64,000 nt of DNA from JALNYB01 sp963676235 (lineage in GTDB: Archaea; Thermoplasmatota; Thermoplasmata; Methanomassiliicoccales; Methanomethylophilaceae): the NCBI GenBank assembly GCA_963676235.1, contig OY781044.1:806001-870000 (forward strand), written 5' to 3'. A model generated the notes under the pieces. The model ran no database searches, was not told the DNA's origin, and worked only from the letters and a program-made list of their open reading frames with translations. Within the stretch, counting starts at the first letter, position 1, and each line of letters opens with the position of its first letter. Positions 43,621 through 52,166 of this stretch are shown here, piece after piece. The translations under genes and the position numbers were made by a program.

Positions 43621-44508
43621 TTGAGTGCTAGACTTATACTCGGCAAAGAGGTCTCTGAGAGAATTTATTCTGAGCTCAGGGAAAGGATCATTGCTCTGAA
43701 ATCTAAGGGTGTGACCCCAGGATTGGCAGTCGTGCTTGTCGGAGAAGATCCAGCTTCGCAGGTATATGTCAGGATGAAAGGAAAGAAGTGCGAAGAGTTA
43801 GGCATGCATTCTGTCACTATAATATTGCCGGAAAAGACGACTCAGGAAGAGCTTCTCAAGACAGTTAGCGATCTCAATAACGATAAGTCCATTCATGGAT
43901 TTCTCGTACAATTGCCTTTACCCAAGCACATAGATGAGGATACCATCATAAATGCCATTGACCCGAATAAGGATGCAGATTGTTTTCATCCAGCAAATGT
44001 CGGAAAGATGTTGATTGGAAATCCTAGTTTTCTGCCTGCAACACCTGCAGGAGTACAACAGATGCTCATAAGGTCAGATGTTGAGACATCTGGAAAACAT
44101 GTCGTAATATTAGGAAGGAGCAACATCGTCGGAAAACCAATGGCCGCCATGATGATGCAGAAAGGTAAAGGTGCCGATTCCACCATCACAGTGGTTCATT
44201 CAAGAACGAAAGACATGTCCGCGATAACACGTCAGGCGGATATTCTCATAGTTGCAATAGGAAAGCCCCTTTTTGTTACAAAGGATATGGTCAAAGAAGG
44301 AGCGGTAGTCATAGATGTGGGGACAAACAGGATCGAGGACCCTACAGCAAAGAACGGATCCAAGCTGGTAGGTGATGTCGATTTCGATAATGTGAAGGAG
44401 ATCGCATCAGCAATCTCTCCTGTGCCGGGAGGCGTAGGCCCTATGACCATATGTATGCTAATGGCGAATGCAGTTACAGCAGCTGAAAGGGCTGTATTAC
44501 TTAGGTGA
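43621..44508 (+). CDS. folD: Methylene-tetrahydrofolate dehydrogenase/cyclohydrolase
   Basis: A 295-residue bifunctional enzyme interconverting methylene-, methenyl- and formyl-THF. The catalytic YVRMKGKKCEELG (Tyr/Lys) and GFLVQLPLPKHID sit in the N-terminal half; VVILGRSNIVGKPMA is the NADP Rossmann region. TTG start follows GGTG. FolD in a methanogen points to a folate C1 cycle for biosynthesis, as expected where the methyl-H4MPT branch is absent. Starts a five-gene run (folD to 48650). Confidence 0.95.
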   Translation: MSARLILGKEVSERIYSELRERIIALKSKGVTPGLAVVLVGEDPASQVYVRMKGKKCEELGMHSVTIILPEKTTQEELLKTVSDLNNDKSIHGFLVQLPLPKHIDEDTIINAIDPNKDADCFHPANVGKMLIGNPSFLPATPAGVQQMLIRSDVETSGKHVVILGRSNIVGKPMAAMMMQKGKGADSTITVVHSRTKDMSAITRQADILIVAIGKPLFVTKDMVKEGAVVIDVGTNRIEDPTAKNGSKLVGDVDFDNVKEIASAISPVPGGVGPMTICMLMANAVTAAERAVLLR

Positions 44509-44512
44509 TAAA

Positions 44513-45187
44513 ATGATCAGAGAATGTGAAGATCACGGATATTTCCGCGATGAACACTGTCCCATCTGCGGTGAAGAAGGAAAATTCATCATGAGCGACT
44601 ACGAGGTCGAGAAGATGGGAAGGACAATGGCTGGAATCCTCAGACATGGTAAGTTCGACCTTGAGATGGATGAACAGGGATTTGTCGACATCAGAGACAT
44701 TATTGCCGTTATCAAGGATCGTAATCCACGTATGAAGTGGTTGAGAATTCATCATGTAGAGGCTCTGGTAGAGACAGATCCGAAAGGAAGGTATCAGATC
44801 TCTGGAGCCTGTGTCAGGGCGACATACGGGCATACAATCAAATTGAATCTCAATCTTCCGACCGATAACATTCCATATACACTCTATTATCCGGCAACAT
44901 CGGAGGAGTGCGACATAATTTTAGAGGTAGGACTTTTGCCTTCCGATAGGGCAATGGTCCATCTTTCACGTTCATACCACGATGCGGTAAGGGCAGGTTC
45001 AGTTCGTGTTGAAGATCCCGTCATCCTCGCAGTTGATACTTTCGGTTGTGTGGAAGCAGGATACAAGATCGGAAGGGCTGCAAAAACAGTATTCCTCTGT
45101 GATAATGTTCCTCCGGAATTCCTCTCCAAAGCAGAAGAGGAAGACCAGGATGAGGACGAAGATGAATACATGAATCAAGAGGAATAA
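44513..45187 (+). CDS. RNA 2'-phosphotransferase Tpt1/KptA with zinc finger
   Basis: A 224-residue NAD-dependent enzyme that removes RNA 2'-phosphates, or caps ends with ADP-ribose. The N-terminal CPICGEEG zinc-knuckle-like segment (with an upstream CEDHG) precedes the KptA core. ILRHGKFDLEMDEQGFVD gives the Arg-His pair, then RATYGH (Arg) and HLSRSYHDAVRAGSVR. The common YHGT is YYPAT here. Start follows AGGTGATAAA; the acidic tail (EEDQDEDEDEYM) is odd. The archaeal substrate is unknown. Confidence 0.85.
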   Translation: MIRECEDHGYFRDEHCPICGEEGKFIMSDYEVEKMGRTMAGILRHGKFDLEMDEQGFVDIRDIIAVIKDRNPRMKWLRIHHVEALVETDPKGRYQISGACVRATYGHTIKLNLNLPTDNIPYTLYYPATSEECDIILEVGLLPSDRAMVHLSRSYHDAVRAGSVRVEDPVILAVDTFGCVEAGYKIGRAAKTVFLCDNVPPEFLSKAEEEDQDEDEDEYMNQEE

Positions 45188-45189
45188 AA

Positions 45190-46140
45190 ATGGTCCAGAT
45201 CCTCAGACCCGATGAAGTCAAGGCAAAATACGGGCCTCTGTTCTGTAAAGGATTCATTACAATGGTGGATGAAGAGAGCGGAGTCGCTCAAATAGTCGAG
45301 AAGTGCGTTGCCCGCGGTCCTGGAGAGTGGGATGTTGTCAACAGGAGGCGTACCGGCGGAGTAATCAAGGATATTCGCATGGAAGGTCACACGTTGATCA
45401 TGAATGTTGAGATCGGGGAGAAGAAGTTGAATTTCGGTCCTGTTTCAAAGGATGTCGGAGGTCAGGGGCTCTCGGCTTTGAAAGTAGAAGGGGATCGTGT
45501 TCGTACGACATGGTATGGTATTGCAGGCGCTACGGTAGGTATCGGTGCATGCATCGCACAGTGTCCAGACGTTATTGAAACGATATACCCGGATGATTTC
45601 CAGATAGGCGGAGCCCATACGGCTCATGTGGATATAATCACTCCTAAGAGGGTCAGAGTGATCATCGGAATAGATGATACCGATACCAAGGAGAAAGGAG
45701 CTTCATGGGTCACAGCTTTGAAACTCGGTACGACATGCCCCATTGGTAGTTTCATTGACCATAAGATAATACAGCTAAACCCGAAAGCTCCAAACAAGAC
45801 CACTAATTGTTGTTCTACGGCGGTCTCGTTTGCAGTTAAAGAAGAGGAGATCCCGGAGCTCATCGAATATTGCAGGGATTTTATCAGATCGGAATCGTAT
45901 TCTGATGATACAGTTATGACGGTTTTCAAAGGTTTAACCATACCTAAAAAACTTCAGGAATTCGGATGGAATGCAAAGAGTATTCTGTTCATTCAAGAAG
46001 ATGCTATCAAAGTAGCTGAAGAATGCGGCGTACAGATAATCAGCATTACAGGAATGAAAGGGGTCATCGGCGCTGTTGCAGCCGTCGGTTGTTTTGATCT
46101 AGGCCCCAAAGCTGCCGGAGTACCCGAAGATTTTGAGTGA
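45190..46140 (+). CDS. Methanogenesis marker protein 11-like
   Basis: A 316-residue protein matching, by memory of its pattern, methanogenesis marker protein 11. Signs are the Asp-rich nucleotide site VIIGIDDTDTKEKGASWVTA (about 158-177) shared with the tRNA(Ile) agmatidine synthetase TiaS, and NKTTNCCSTAVSFAV. Biochemical role unknown. It lies between kptA (2 bases) and the cis-prenyltransferase gene, so it is in the same transcript. Confidence 0.7.
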   Translation: MVQILRPDEVKAKYGPLFCKGFITMVDEESGVAQIVEKCVARGPGEWDVVNRRRTGGVIKDIRMEGHTLIMNVEIGEKKLNFGPVSKDVGGQGLSALKVEGDRVRTTWYGIAGATVGIGACIAQCPDVIETIYPDDFQIGGAHTAHVDIITPKRVRVIIGIDDTDTKEKGASWVTALKLGTTCPIGSFIDHKIIQLNPKAPNKTTNCCSTAVSFAVKEEEIPELIEYCRDFIRSESYSDDTVMTVFKGLTIPKKLQEFGWNAKSILFIQEDAIKVAEECGVQIISITGMKGVIGAVAAVGCFDLGPKAAGVPEDFE

Positions 46141-46144
46141 TTTT

Positions 46145-46912
46145 ATGGCAGTTCCCAAAGTAGTTTATTCAACATATGAGAAACAATTGGAAAAAGAGGT
46201 TCGTGAAGGCCCAATTCCAAAACATTTGGCAATAATAATGGATGGGAATCGTAGATATGCTGAACAGATCCTCGGTGAAGAAGCCAACAAAGGACATATG
46301 ATGGGCGAACTGAAGGTTGAAGAGATGCTTGATTGGTGCCTCAGCCTCAATATTTCTTATGTTACCGTGTTTGCATTCTCAACAGAAAATTTCAACAGGG
46401 AACAGAGTGAGATAGATTTTCTGATGGACCTCTGCGAAGCATCCCTCTACAAGATGGCAGATACGCCGAAGGTACATGAGTCCAAAGTAAGGATCAGGGT
46501 CCTGGGGGATCATTCAACGCTTCCGCAGAGAGTTCTCGATGCGATAGATTATGCAGATGAGAAGACGAGCATGTACACCAATATGACATTCAATGTAGCT
46601 ATAGCGTACGGTGGAAGGCAGGAAATCCTTACGGCAGTTAAGAATATAGCTCAGAAAGTAAAGGATGGAGAGATAGATATCGATGACATCTCCGAGGAAT
46701 TATTCTCAGATCATCTTTACACATCAGACATCCCGGATCCAGATCTCATCCTACGTACGTCCGGAGAAGTGAGGATGTCTAATTTCCTTCTATGGCAATT
46801 GGCGTATTCAGAATTGTATTTCACAGATGTCTATTGGCCAGGATTCCGTCATATTGATTTCCTGAGGGCGATAAGATCGTATCAGCAACGTGTAAGGCGT
46901 TACGGGTCGTGA
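46145..46912 (+). CDS. uppS: Cis-prenyltransferase (undecaprenyl diphosphate synthase family)
   Basis: A 255-residue UppS/Rer2-like enzyme that extends isoprenyl diphosphates to dolichol-length lipid carriers for N-glycosylation. LAIIMDGNRRYAEQ, VTVFAFSTENFNRE, NVAIAYGGRQEI and DLILRTSGEVRMSNFLLWQL are diagnostic. ATG 46145 is chosen with GAGTGA ahead of it; an in-frame TTG (46133) lies inside the previous gene. Next gene follows after 4 bases. Confidence 0.93.
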   Translation: MAVPKVVYSTYEKQLEKEVREGPIPKHLAIIMDGNRRYAEQILGEEANKGHMMGELKVEEMLDWCLSLNISYVTVFAFSTENFNREQSEIDFLMDLCEASLYKMADTPKVHESKVRIRVLGDHSTLPQRVLDAIDYADEKTSMYTNMTFNVAIAYGGRQEILTAVKNIAQKVKDGEIDIDDISEELFSDHLYTSDIPDPDLILRTSGEVRMSNFLLWQLAYSELYFTDVYWPGFRHIDFLRAIRSYQQRVRRYGS

Positions 46913-46916
46913 TAGA

Positions 46917-48650
46917 TTGGCACATTCAGACATAATCTTTCTGCATGCGCCCAGCGTTTATGATTTTAGAAAGAAACCTATATTCTACGGCCCGGTAAGC
47001 GATGTCATCCCGTCATCGCCCGTATTTGAGATGTATCCTATAGGATTCATGACGATCTCTTCACATCTGGAAGCTGCTGGATTCAGGACAAGGATCGTGA
47101 ATATCGCCGTTCAGATGCTTCAGAGCAAGAAATTCGATGTTGAGAAGCGCATACGCAGGTTGGATGCTGATGTGTTTGCTATCGATCTGCATTGGATGCC
47201 ACATGTGCACGGAGCACTGGAGCTTGCAAAGATAGTAAGAAAATATCATCCCAATTCAAAGATCGAGTTCGGTGGGTTCACTTCCTCGTACTTCTATGAT
47301 GAGTTGATAAGAAGGCCAGAAGTGGATCTGATCATGCGGGGAGATACCACAGAGGTACCCACAGTGAAGATGATGGAGGTCCTTCAAAAGGGAGGGGATC
47401 TGTCAGAGGTACCTAATCTGATATGGAAGGATGCTGAGGGTAAGATCCACGACAACGGCCTCACGTATTCAGCAGACAGTCTGGATGACATAATGTTCGA
47501 TTATGGGGTAATGATCAAGAATGTCATAAAACACATGGATATCAAAGGCGCCCTTCCTTGGTATGGATGGGACAAGCTCCCATTGACATCTGTGTTCACG
47601 GTAAGAGGATGTTCTCTCAATTGTGCAGAATGCGGAGGATCACATTACGCCAATGGTAAAGTTGTATGCAGAAAGAAGCCTGCATACAGAAGTCCTGAAA
47701 AACTTGCTGAGGACATAGACTCCATCCAGAATTATCTGGATACTCCCGTGTTCATAGTTGGGGATATCAGGCAGAATAGCATGGATTATGCCGAGCGGTT
47801 CCTCAAAGCCGTAAAAGAGAGGGAGATAGATAATCATGTTGTCATCGAACTATTCAACGGTGCCAATGCCGAATATTTCAAGAAATTGGACAGGGCATTC
47901 GAAGGTGGCTATACGATCGAGTTCTCTCCTGATTCACACGACGAGGAAGTAAGGTTTGCACTCGGAAAAGGATATACCAACGATGCTATCGAAAAGTCTG
48001 TCACTGCCGCTTTCGATAATGGTTGCAACAGGTTCGATCTGTTCTACATGACCGGTCTTCCGCATCAGACCAGAGAATCTGCATTGGATAGTGCAAAAGC
48101 ATCAAAGCATCTGTGGGACACCATCAATAAAAAAGATAATCTTTATATCTACAACGCACCCTTCGCTCCGTTTGTCGATCCCGGAAGCAGGGCTTTCGAG
48201 GAACCCGAGAAATGGGGATACAGATTCTTTGCGAGGACATTGGAGGAGCACAGGAAGCTTTTGGATAATCCTTCATGGAAGCTCGTCTTGTCATATGAGA
48301 CTAAATGGATGACAAGGGATGTTATTGCAGAGACCTCTTATGATGCTGCGTTGGAATTGTCAAAAGCAGAGTTCGAATGCGGACGCATATCTAAAGAAGA
48401 TTGTGACAACCGTTGTGAAAGAACAGAGGTCGCACGCTCCCTTATGCATGAGATCGATGATATCATGGTCATCTCCGATCTCAGAGAAAGAGAAGCAAGA
48501 CTGTGGGAGACCAAAGAGGAAGGGGAGCGGTTGATGGATTCTACGGTTTGTAACAAGAACGATCTCGGTTGGGAAGCAGGTTCGATCTGGAGGAATTCTC
48601 CGCGCATCGCCACCGGTCTTTTGAAATCGATGATGAGAAGATCGAATTGA
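46917..48650 (+). CDS. B12-binding radical SAM protein, Ta0216-like
   Basis: A 577-residue protein with an N-terminal cobalamin-binding-like Rossmann region (to about 190) and a radical SAM core. The [4Fe-4S] cysteines are 232, 236 and 239 in VRGCSLNCAECGG. It resembles the family typified by Thermoplasma Ta0216. No substrate is known. B12 radical SAM enzymes often methylate or ring-close unactivated carbons, as in archaeal lipid enzymes; its place after the cis-prenyltransferase makes a lipid or carrier substrate attractive. TTG start, 4 bases after uppS. Confidence 0.8.
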   Translation: MAHSDIIFLHAPSVYDFRKKPIFYGPVSDVIPSSPVFEMYPIGFMTISSHLEAAGFRTRIVNIAVQMLQSKKFDVEKRIRRLDADVFAIDLHWMPHVHGALELAKIVRKYHPNSKIEFGGFTSSYFYDELIRRPEVDLIMRGDTTEVPTVKMMEVLQKGGDLSEVPNLIWKDAEGKIHDNGLTYSADSLDDIMFDYGVMIKNVIKHMDIKGALPWYGWDKLPLTSVFTVRGCSLNCAECGGSHYANGKVVCRKKPAYRSPEKLAEDIDSIQNYLDTPVFIVGDIRQNSMDYAERFLKAVKEREIDNHVVIELFNGANAEYFKKLDRAFEGGYTIEFSPDSHDEEVRFALGKGYTNDAIEKSVTAAFDNGCNRFDLFYMTGLPHQTRESALDSAKASKHLWDTINKKDNLYIYNAPFAPFVDPGSRAFEEPEKWGYRFFARTLEEHRKLLDNPSWKLVLSYETKWMTRDVIAETSYDAALELSKAEFECGRISKEDCDNRCERTEVARSLMHEIDDIMVISDLREREARLWETKEEGERLMDSTVCNKNDLGWEAGSIWRNSPRIATGLLKSMMRRSN

Positions 48651-48651
48651 A

Positions 48652-48689
48652 CCTTATATAAGAATTATAGATATCATATGAATATAAGG
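48652..48689. terminator. Weak dyad between the radical SAM and proC genes
   Basis: CCTTATAT and ATATAAGG, 8-bp complementary arms 22 bases apart between convergent stops. Only a tentative terminator, given the long loop. Confidence 0.3.
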
Positions 48690-48699
48690 CAGGAAAGAT

Positions 48700-49506
48700 T
48701 CACTTCTTTCCCATTTCAATTGATCTTTTAACAGAAGCTTTTACAGCATCTACAACAGCGGATTCGAAGCACTGTTCTTCGAGGACTTTGACACCTTCGA
48801 TGGTAGTCCCACCCGGTGAGCACACGCTGTCTACTAGTTGAGAGGGGGTCATTCCGCTTTCCAATGCCATTTTGCCTGCACCAAGCATCGACTGTGCCGC
48901 AAGGCGTATTGCAACGGTTCTCGACAGTCCGCAGAGGACTCCTGCATCTGCGATAGCGTCTATCATCATGTACATGAATGCAGGCGAGCTTCCGCTTACA
49001 CCCGTGACTGCATCAAGATCATGTTCTTTTACTTCAACAGCAAGTCCCAATGCAGAAAGAATAGTTTTTACAGTCTGCATGTCGGAGTCCGTGGCTTTCG
49101 TTCCTTTGACATATCCTGCTGCACCTTCTAAAACCATACAACAATGGTTGGGCATAACTCTTATAATTTTAGCATCTGGCACATATGATTCAAAGGCAGC
49201 TATTTTGACACCGGCAGCAATGCTTATCAATAGGTGATTCGACCCCAATTCGAGTTTTTCTTCTTGGAAAAGGCTCGGAATGTTTTTTGGTTTGATTGCA
49301 AGAACCAGTACATCTGTGAGTTTTGCGATCTCCGAAGCATTTTCATACATCTTTATGCCGAATTTTTCGCTTACACGGTTTCTTGTTTCTTCCGTTTTAG
49401 CACATGCTATGATTTCGTCTTTCGTGTAAATATTCTTAGCGATGAGGCCGTTGATCATAGCCTCTGCCATTCTTCCTGCACCGATGAATCCTATTTTTGC
49501 TGCCAT
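48700..49506 (-). CDS. proC: Pyrroline-5-carboxylate reductase
   Basis: A 268-residue NADPH-dependent enzyme for the last step of proline synthesis. The N-terminal Rossmann motif is IGFIGAGRMAEAMINGL; VVEVKEH..LDAVTGVSGSSPAF and the C-terminal QLVDSVCSPGGTTIEG are the family signature. A TATATATA element at 49561-49570 probably drives it. Divergent from the Fpo operon. Confidence 0.94.
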   Translation of the reverse strand: MAAKIGFIGAGRMAEAMINGLIAKNIYTKDEIIACAKTEETRNRVSEKFGIKMYENASEIAKLTDVLVLAIKPKNIPSLFQEEKLELGSNHLLISIAAGVKIAAFESYVPDAKIIRVMPNHCCMVLEGAAGYVKGTKATDSDMQTVKTILSALGLAVEVKEHDLDAVTGVSGSSPAFMYMMIDAIADAGVLCGLSRTVAIRLAAQSMLGAGKMALESGMTPSQLVDSVCSPGGTTIEGVKVLEEQCFESAVVDAVKASVKRSIEMGKK

Positions 49507-49593
49507 ATTAATCCTACAGGGGATGCATGTTGTTGAGTGTAAATAAGTTACCTTCTCCCCTTATATATACAACAGGAACGCGCCTCTGAAAAG

Positions 49594-49603
49594 TTATATA
49601 TTA
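49594..49603 (+). promoter_or_regulatory. TATA box of the Fpo operon
   Basis: TTATATATTA centred about 27 bases ahead of the fpoA ATG, so the operon mRNA is probably leaderless. A separate TATATATA 30 bases further left faces proC. Confidence 0.5.
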
Positions 49604-49624
49604 ACAAGCCATGCGCAATTCTTA

Positions 49625-49987
49625 ATGTCACTAATTGTGAGCTACATACCACTGGTCGTCGTGGGCATAATCGCCCTCGGTTTTGCACCTTTGGCATGGT
49701 GGGCATCAAGGTTTATTAGACCCTATAAACCGACTGAATGGATGGAGACCACATATGAATGCGGTTCAGATCCTATCGGAGAAGCACACGTTCAGTTCAG
49801 ATTCCAATATTATGCTTTTGCAATAATATTTGTGGTTTTTGACCTGGTCGCGACATTTTTAATGATTTGGGCAGTTGCGTACGGCGGTCTTTCCACCATG
49901 GCAACTGTTTGGATGCTTTTGTTCTTCGGAATGTCGATTTTGGGTGTAACATACGCTCTGAAAAAGGAGGAAACCGTATGGATATGA
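49625..49987 (+). CDS. fpoA: Fpo-like complex membrane subunit FpoA (NuoA type)
   Basis: A 120-residue small membrane subunit of the F420H2/ferredoxin-dehydrogenase-like complex, homologous to NuoA. Three transmembrane segments; the acidic loop WMETTYECGSDPIGEAHVQF, with its conserved Cys and Asp, is the NuoA signature. First gene of a 12-gene operon in which most neighbours overlap or abut. Overlaps fpoB by 10 bases. Confidence 0.93.
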   Translation: MSLIVSYIPLVVVGIIALGFAPLAWWASRFIRPYKPTEWMETTYECGSDPIGEAHVQFRFQYYAFAIIFVVFDLVATFLMIWAVAYGGLSTMATVWMLLFFGMSILGVTYALKKEETVWI

Positions 49988-50541
49988 GCCTATACCCCCA
50001 TGCTGTCGCAATGAGCGCAGACGAGTTCATGACATGGTCTTCGGCCATGATCAACGATCTTTTGAGCGCAGGTACGAAAAAGACTGTCGACAAGCTGACC
50101 GGACCTATTTGGTCTTGGGCAATGAAAAATTCTATGCACCCCCTGCACTGGGGACTTGCGTGTTGCGCTCTGGAAATGGCCGCGGCATCTGCACCTCGTT
50201 ATGATGCAGAGCGTTTCGGTATGATTTACAGATCATCACCCAGGCAAACAGATATCCTTCTCGTTAACGGTTGGATCTCCAAGAAGGTCAGACCGGATAT
50301 CAGGCGTTTGTATGAGCAAATCCCTAACCCCAAGTGGGTTGTAGCTATGGGTGAATGTGCAATCTCAGGTGGACCCTGGTATGATTCATACAACACCGTA
50401 CAGGGACTTGATCAAATAGTGCCTGTTGATATTTACATACCCGGATGCCCTGCAAGGCCCGAAGCAATGATCGATGGATTCATGCTTTTGCAGAAGAAGA
50501 TCGATGATTATTTCAGAAGAGGCGTTTTCATGGAGGACTGA
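49978..50541 (+). CDS. fpoB: Fpo-like complex subunit FpoB (NuoB, N2 cluster)
   Basis: A 187-residue peripheral arm subunit carrying the terminal [4Fe-4S] cluster N2. Its cysteines are the Cys-Cys pair in LACCALEMAA, one in MGECAISGGP and one in IPGCPARPEA. It passes electrons towards methanophenazine or an equivalent carrier. The ATG at 49978 is right behind AAGGAGGAAA; a longer upstream frame lies inside fpoA. Confidence 0.95.
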   Translation: MDMSLYPHAVAMSADEFMTWSSAMINDLLSAGTKKTVDKLTGPIWSWAMKNSMHPLHWGLACCALEMAAASAPRYDAERFGMIYRSSPRQTDILLVNGWISKKVRPDIRRLYEQIPNPKWVVAMGECAISGGPWYDSYNTVQGLDQIVPVDIYIPGCPARPEAMIDGFMLLQKKIDDYFRRGVFMED

Positions 50542-50543
50542 AG

Positions 50544-51017
50544 ATGGATACCGATACAATATATCAGGCACCCTCAGTCGATGATATCAAAACTCTTCTC
50601 ACCGAAAGATTCGCAGGCAAGGTCAATGTGACCAAGACCGAGACCAGGAGAGTGTATGCAACGCTTCCTAAGGAAATCGTTCACGAAGTTTGTGAATACA
50701 TCCATGAGAAGCTCACCTTTGAGCACATATCAACGGTCATCGGAGTCGATATGGTAGATTACATGCAAGTCGTCTACCAGATTAGTAATTATCACACGGG
50801 CACCATGATTGAGCTCACAACCGATCTTGACAACCACGATCTTCACGTACAGTCGATCTCTGACATATGGGTTGGAGGGAACTGGCATGAGAGGGAGACG
50901 TACGAGCTTTTCGGAATCGTTTTCGACGGTCATCCGAAACTTGAGAGATTACTCACACCCGATACATATGAATTCTATCCGTTTAGAAAATCATATAAAC
51001 TAAGGGGGCAGGAATGA
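50544..51017 (+). CDS. fpoC: Fpo-like complex subunit FpoC (NuoC type)
   Basis: A 157-residue peripheral subunit homologous to the 30-kDa/NuoC protein. The signature is in NWHERETYELFGIVFDGHPK, followed by LERLLTPDTYEFYPFRKSYK. It interfaces FpoD and FpoB. Overlaps fpoD by 4 bases. Confidence 0.93.
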   Translation: MDTDTIYQAPSVDDIKTLLTERFAGKVNVTKTETRRVYATLPKEIVHEVCEYIHEKLTFEHISTVIGVDMVDYMQVVYQISNYHTGTMIELTTDLDNHDLHVQSISDIWVGGNWHERETYELFGIVFDGHPKLERLLTPDTYEFYPFRKSYKLRGQE

Positions 51018-52162
51018 TGGCTAAAGATGTTTTGGACATTAAAGCAGAGTCTGCAGTGATGGACACAGATAAAATGTGGATCATCATGGGCCCTCAGCAT
51101 CCTTTCTCTCACGGACTCTGGACATTGAAGATCCAGGTAGATGGAGAGATAGTAAAGGATGCCGAGCCTATTGTAGGATATCTGCACAGGGGATGGGAGA
51201 AAGAGGCCGAGGCAAGGTCGTATCCAAAGATCATCCCGATGGCGGACCGTCTTTGTTACGCAGCATCGATGACATACACACACTTGTTCTGTATGACAGT
51301 CGAGAAAGCGTTAGACATCGATGTTCCCGAGAAAGCAAAATACATCAGAATAGTTGCCGATGAGATCTGCCGTATCCAGTCACACCTCATGTGGTTGGCA
51401 GCAGTCGGTACGGATCTCGGAAACTTCACAGTGTTCCTTTGGTGTATGAGGGAAAGAGAATTCTTTATGGATCTAAATGTTCGTCTTTGCGGTGCAAGGA
51501 TGACAACCAATTATCCACGTATCGGTGGTGTAAGGAACGATACGACCGAACTTTTTGACAGAGATGTCATGAGGTGTGTGGAGCGTTTCGAGAAGGTTCT
51601 AATGGATGATATTGTCACATTGATCGATGATTCATCTGTATTCGTATCAAGAATGAAAGGCGTAGGTCACCTCACGCGTGAGCAGACTGTCAATCTCGGT
51701 ATCACCGGACCTGCAATGAGAGGTGCCGGTGTCGATTTCGACATTCGCCGCGATGATCCATATGACAATTATGACAAGATCGATTTCGATGTTCCAGTCA
51801 TGACACAGGGAGATTCGTATTCAAGATACCAGGTAAGGATAGAAGAAATGTTGCAGTCCTGTAAAATCATCAGACAGGCAGTTCAGAAGGTCAAAGCACT
51901 CGGAAAGAATGCTCCTTATAGACTCAAAGTCCCATCAAATGTACCTGCAGGCAGATCCACAGTAAGGTTGGAAGATCCTCGCGGAGAGTCTTTGATGTAT
52001 CTGATTTCAGACGGAACGGATAAGCCATACAGACTCAAAGTACGTAGTCCGATCTTCACAAATGTATCTGCAGCTAAGCCGTTGGTACAGGGATGTAGGA
52101 TTGCAGATGTGCCCGTAGTAATGGCAATGATCGATATGTGTCTTGGAGAGACTGACAGGTGA
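51014..52162 (+). CDS. fpoD: Fpo-like complex subunit FpoD (NuoD type)
   Basis: A 382-residue subunit homologous to the 49-kDa NuoD, forming the quinone/phenazine pocket with FpoB and FpoH. MGPQHPFSHGLWTLKIQVDG, the YLHRGWEKEAEARSYPK segment and IRQAVQKVKALGKNAPYRLK are typical. Two adjacent ATG codons are possible starts (51014 or 51017). Its stop lies 4 bases before the fpoH start. Confidence 0.95.
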   Translation: MMAKDVLDIKAESAVMDTDKMWIIMGPQHPFSHGLWTLKIQVDGEIVKDAEPIVGYLHRGWEKEAEARSYPKIIPMADRLCYAASMTYTHLFCMTVEKALDIDVPEKAKYIRIVADEICRIQSHLMWLAAVGTDLGNFTVFLWCMREREFFMDLNVRLCGARMTTNYPRIGGVRNDTTELFDRDVMRCVERFEKVLMDDIVTLIDDSSVFVSRMKGVGHLTREQTVNLGITGPAMRGAGVDFDIRRDDPYDNYDKIDFDVPVMTQGDSYSRYQVRIEEMLQSCKIIRQAVQKVKALGKNAPYRLKVPSNVPAGRSTVRLEDPRGESLMYLISDGTDKPYRLKVRSPIFTNVSAAKPLVQGCRIADVPVVMAMIDMCLGETDR

Positions 52163-52166
52163 TACT

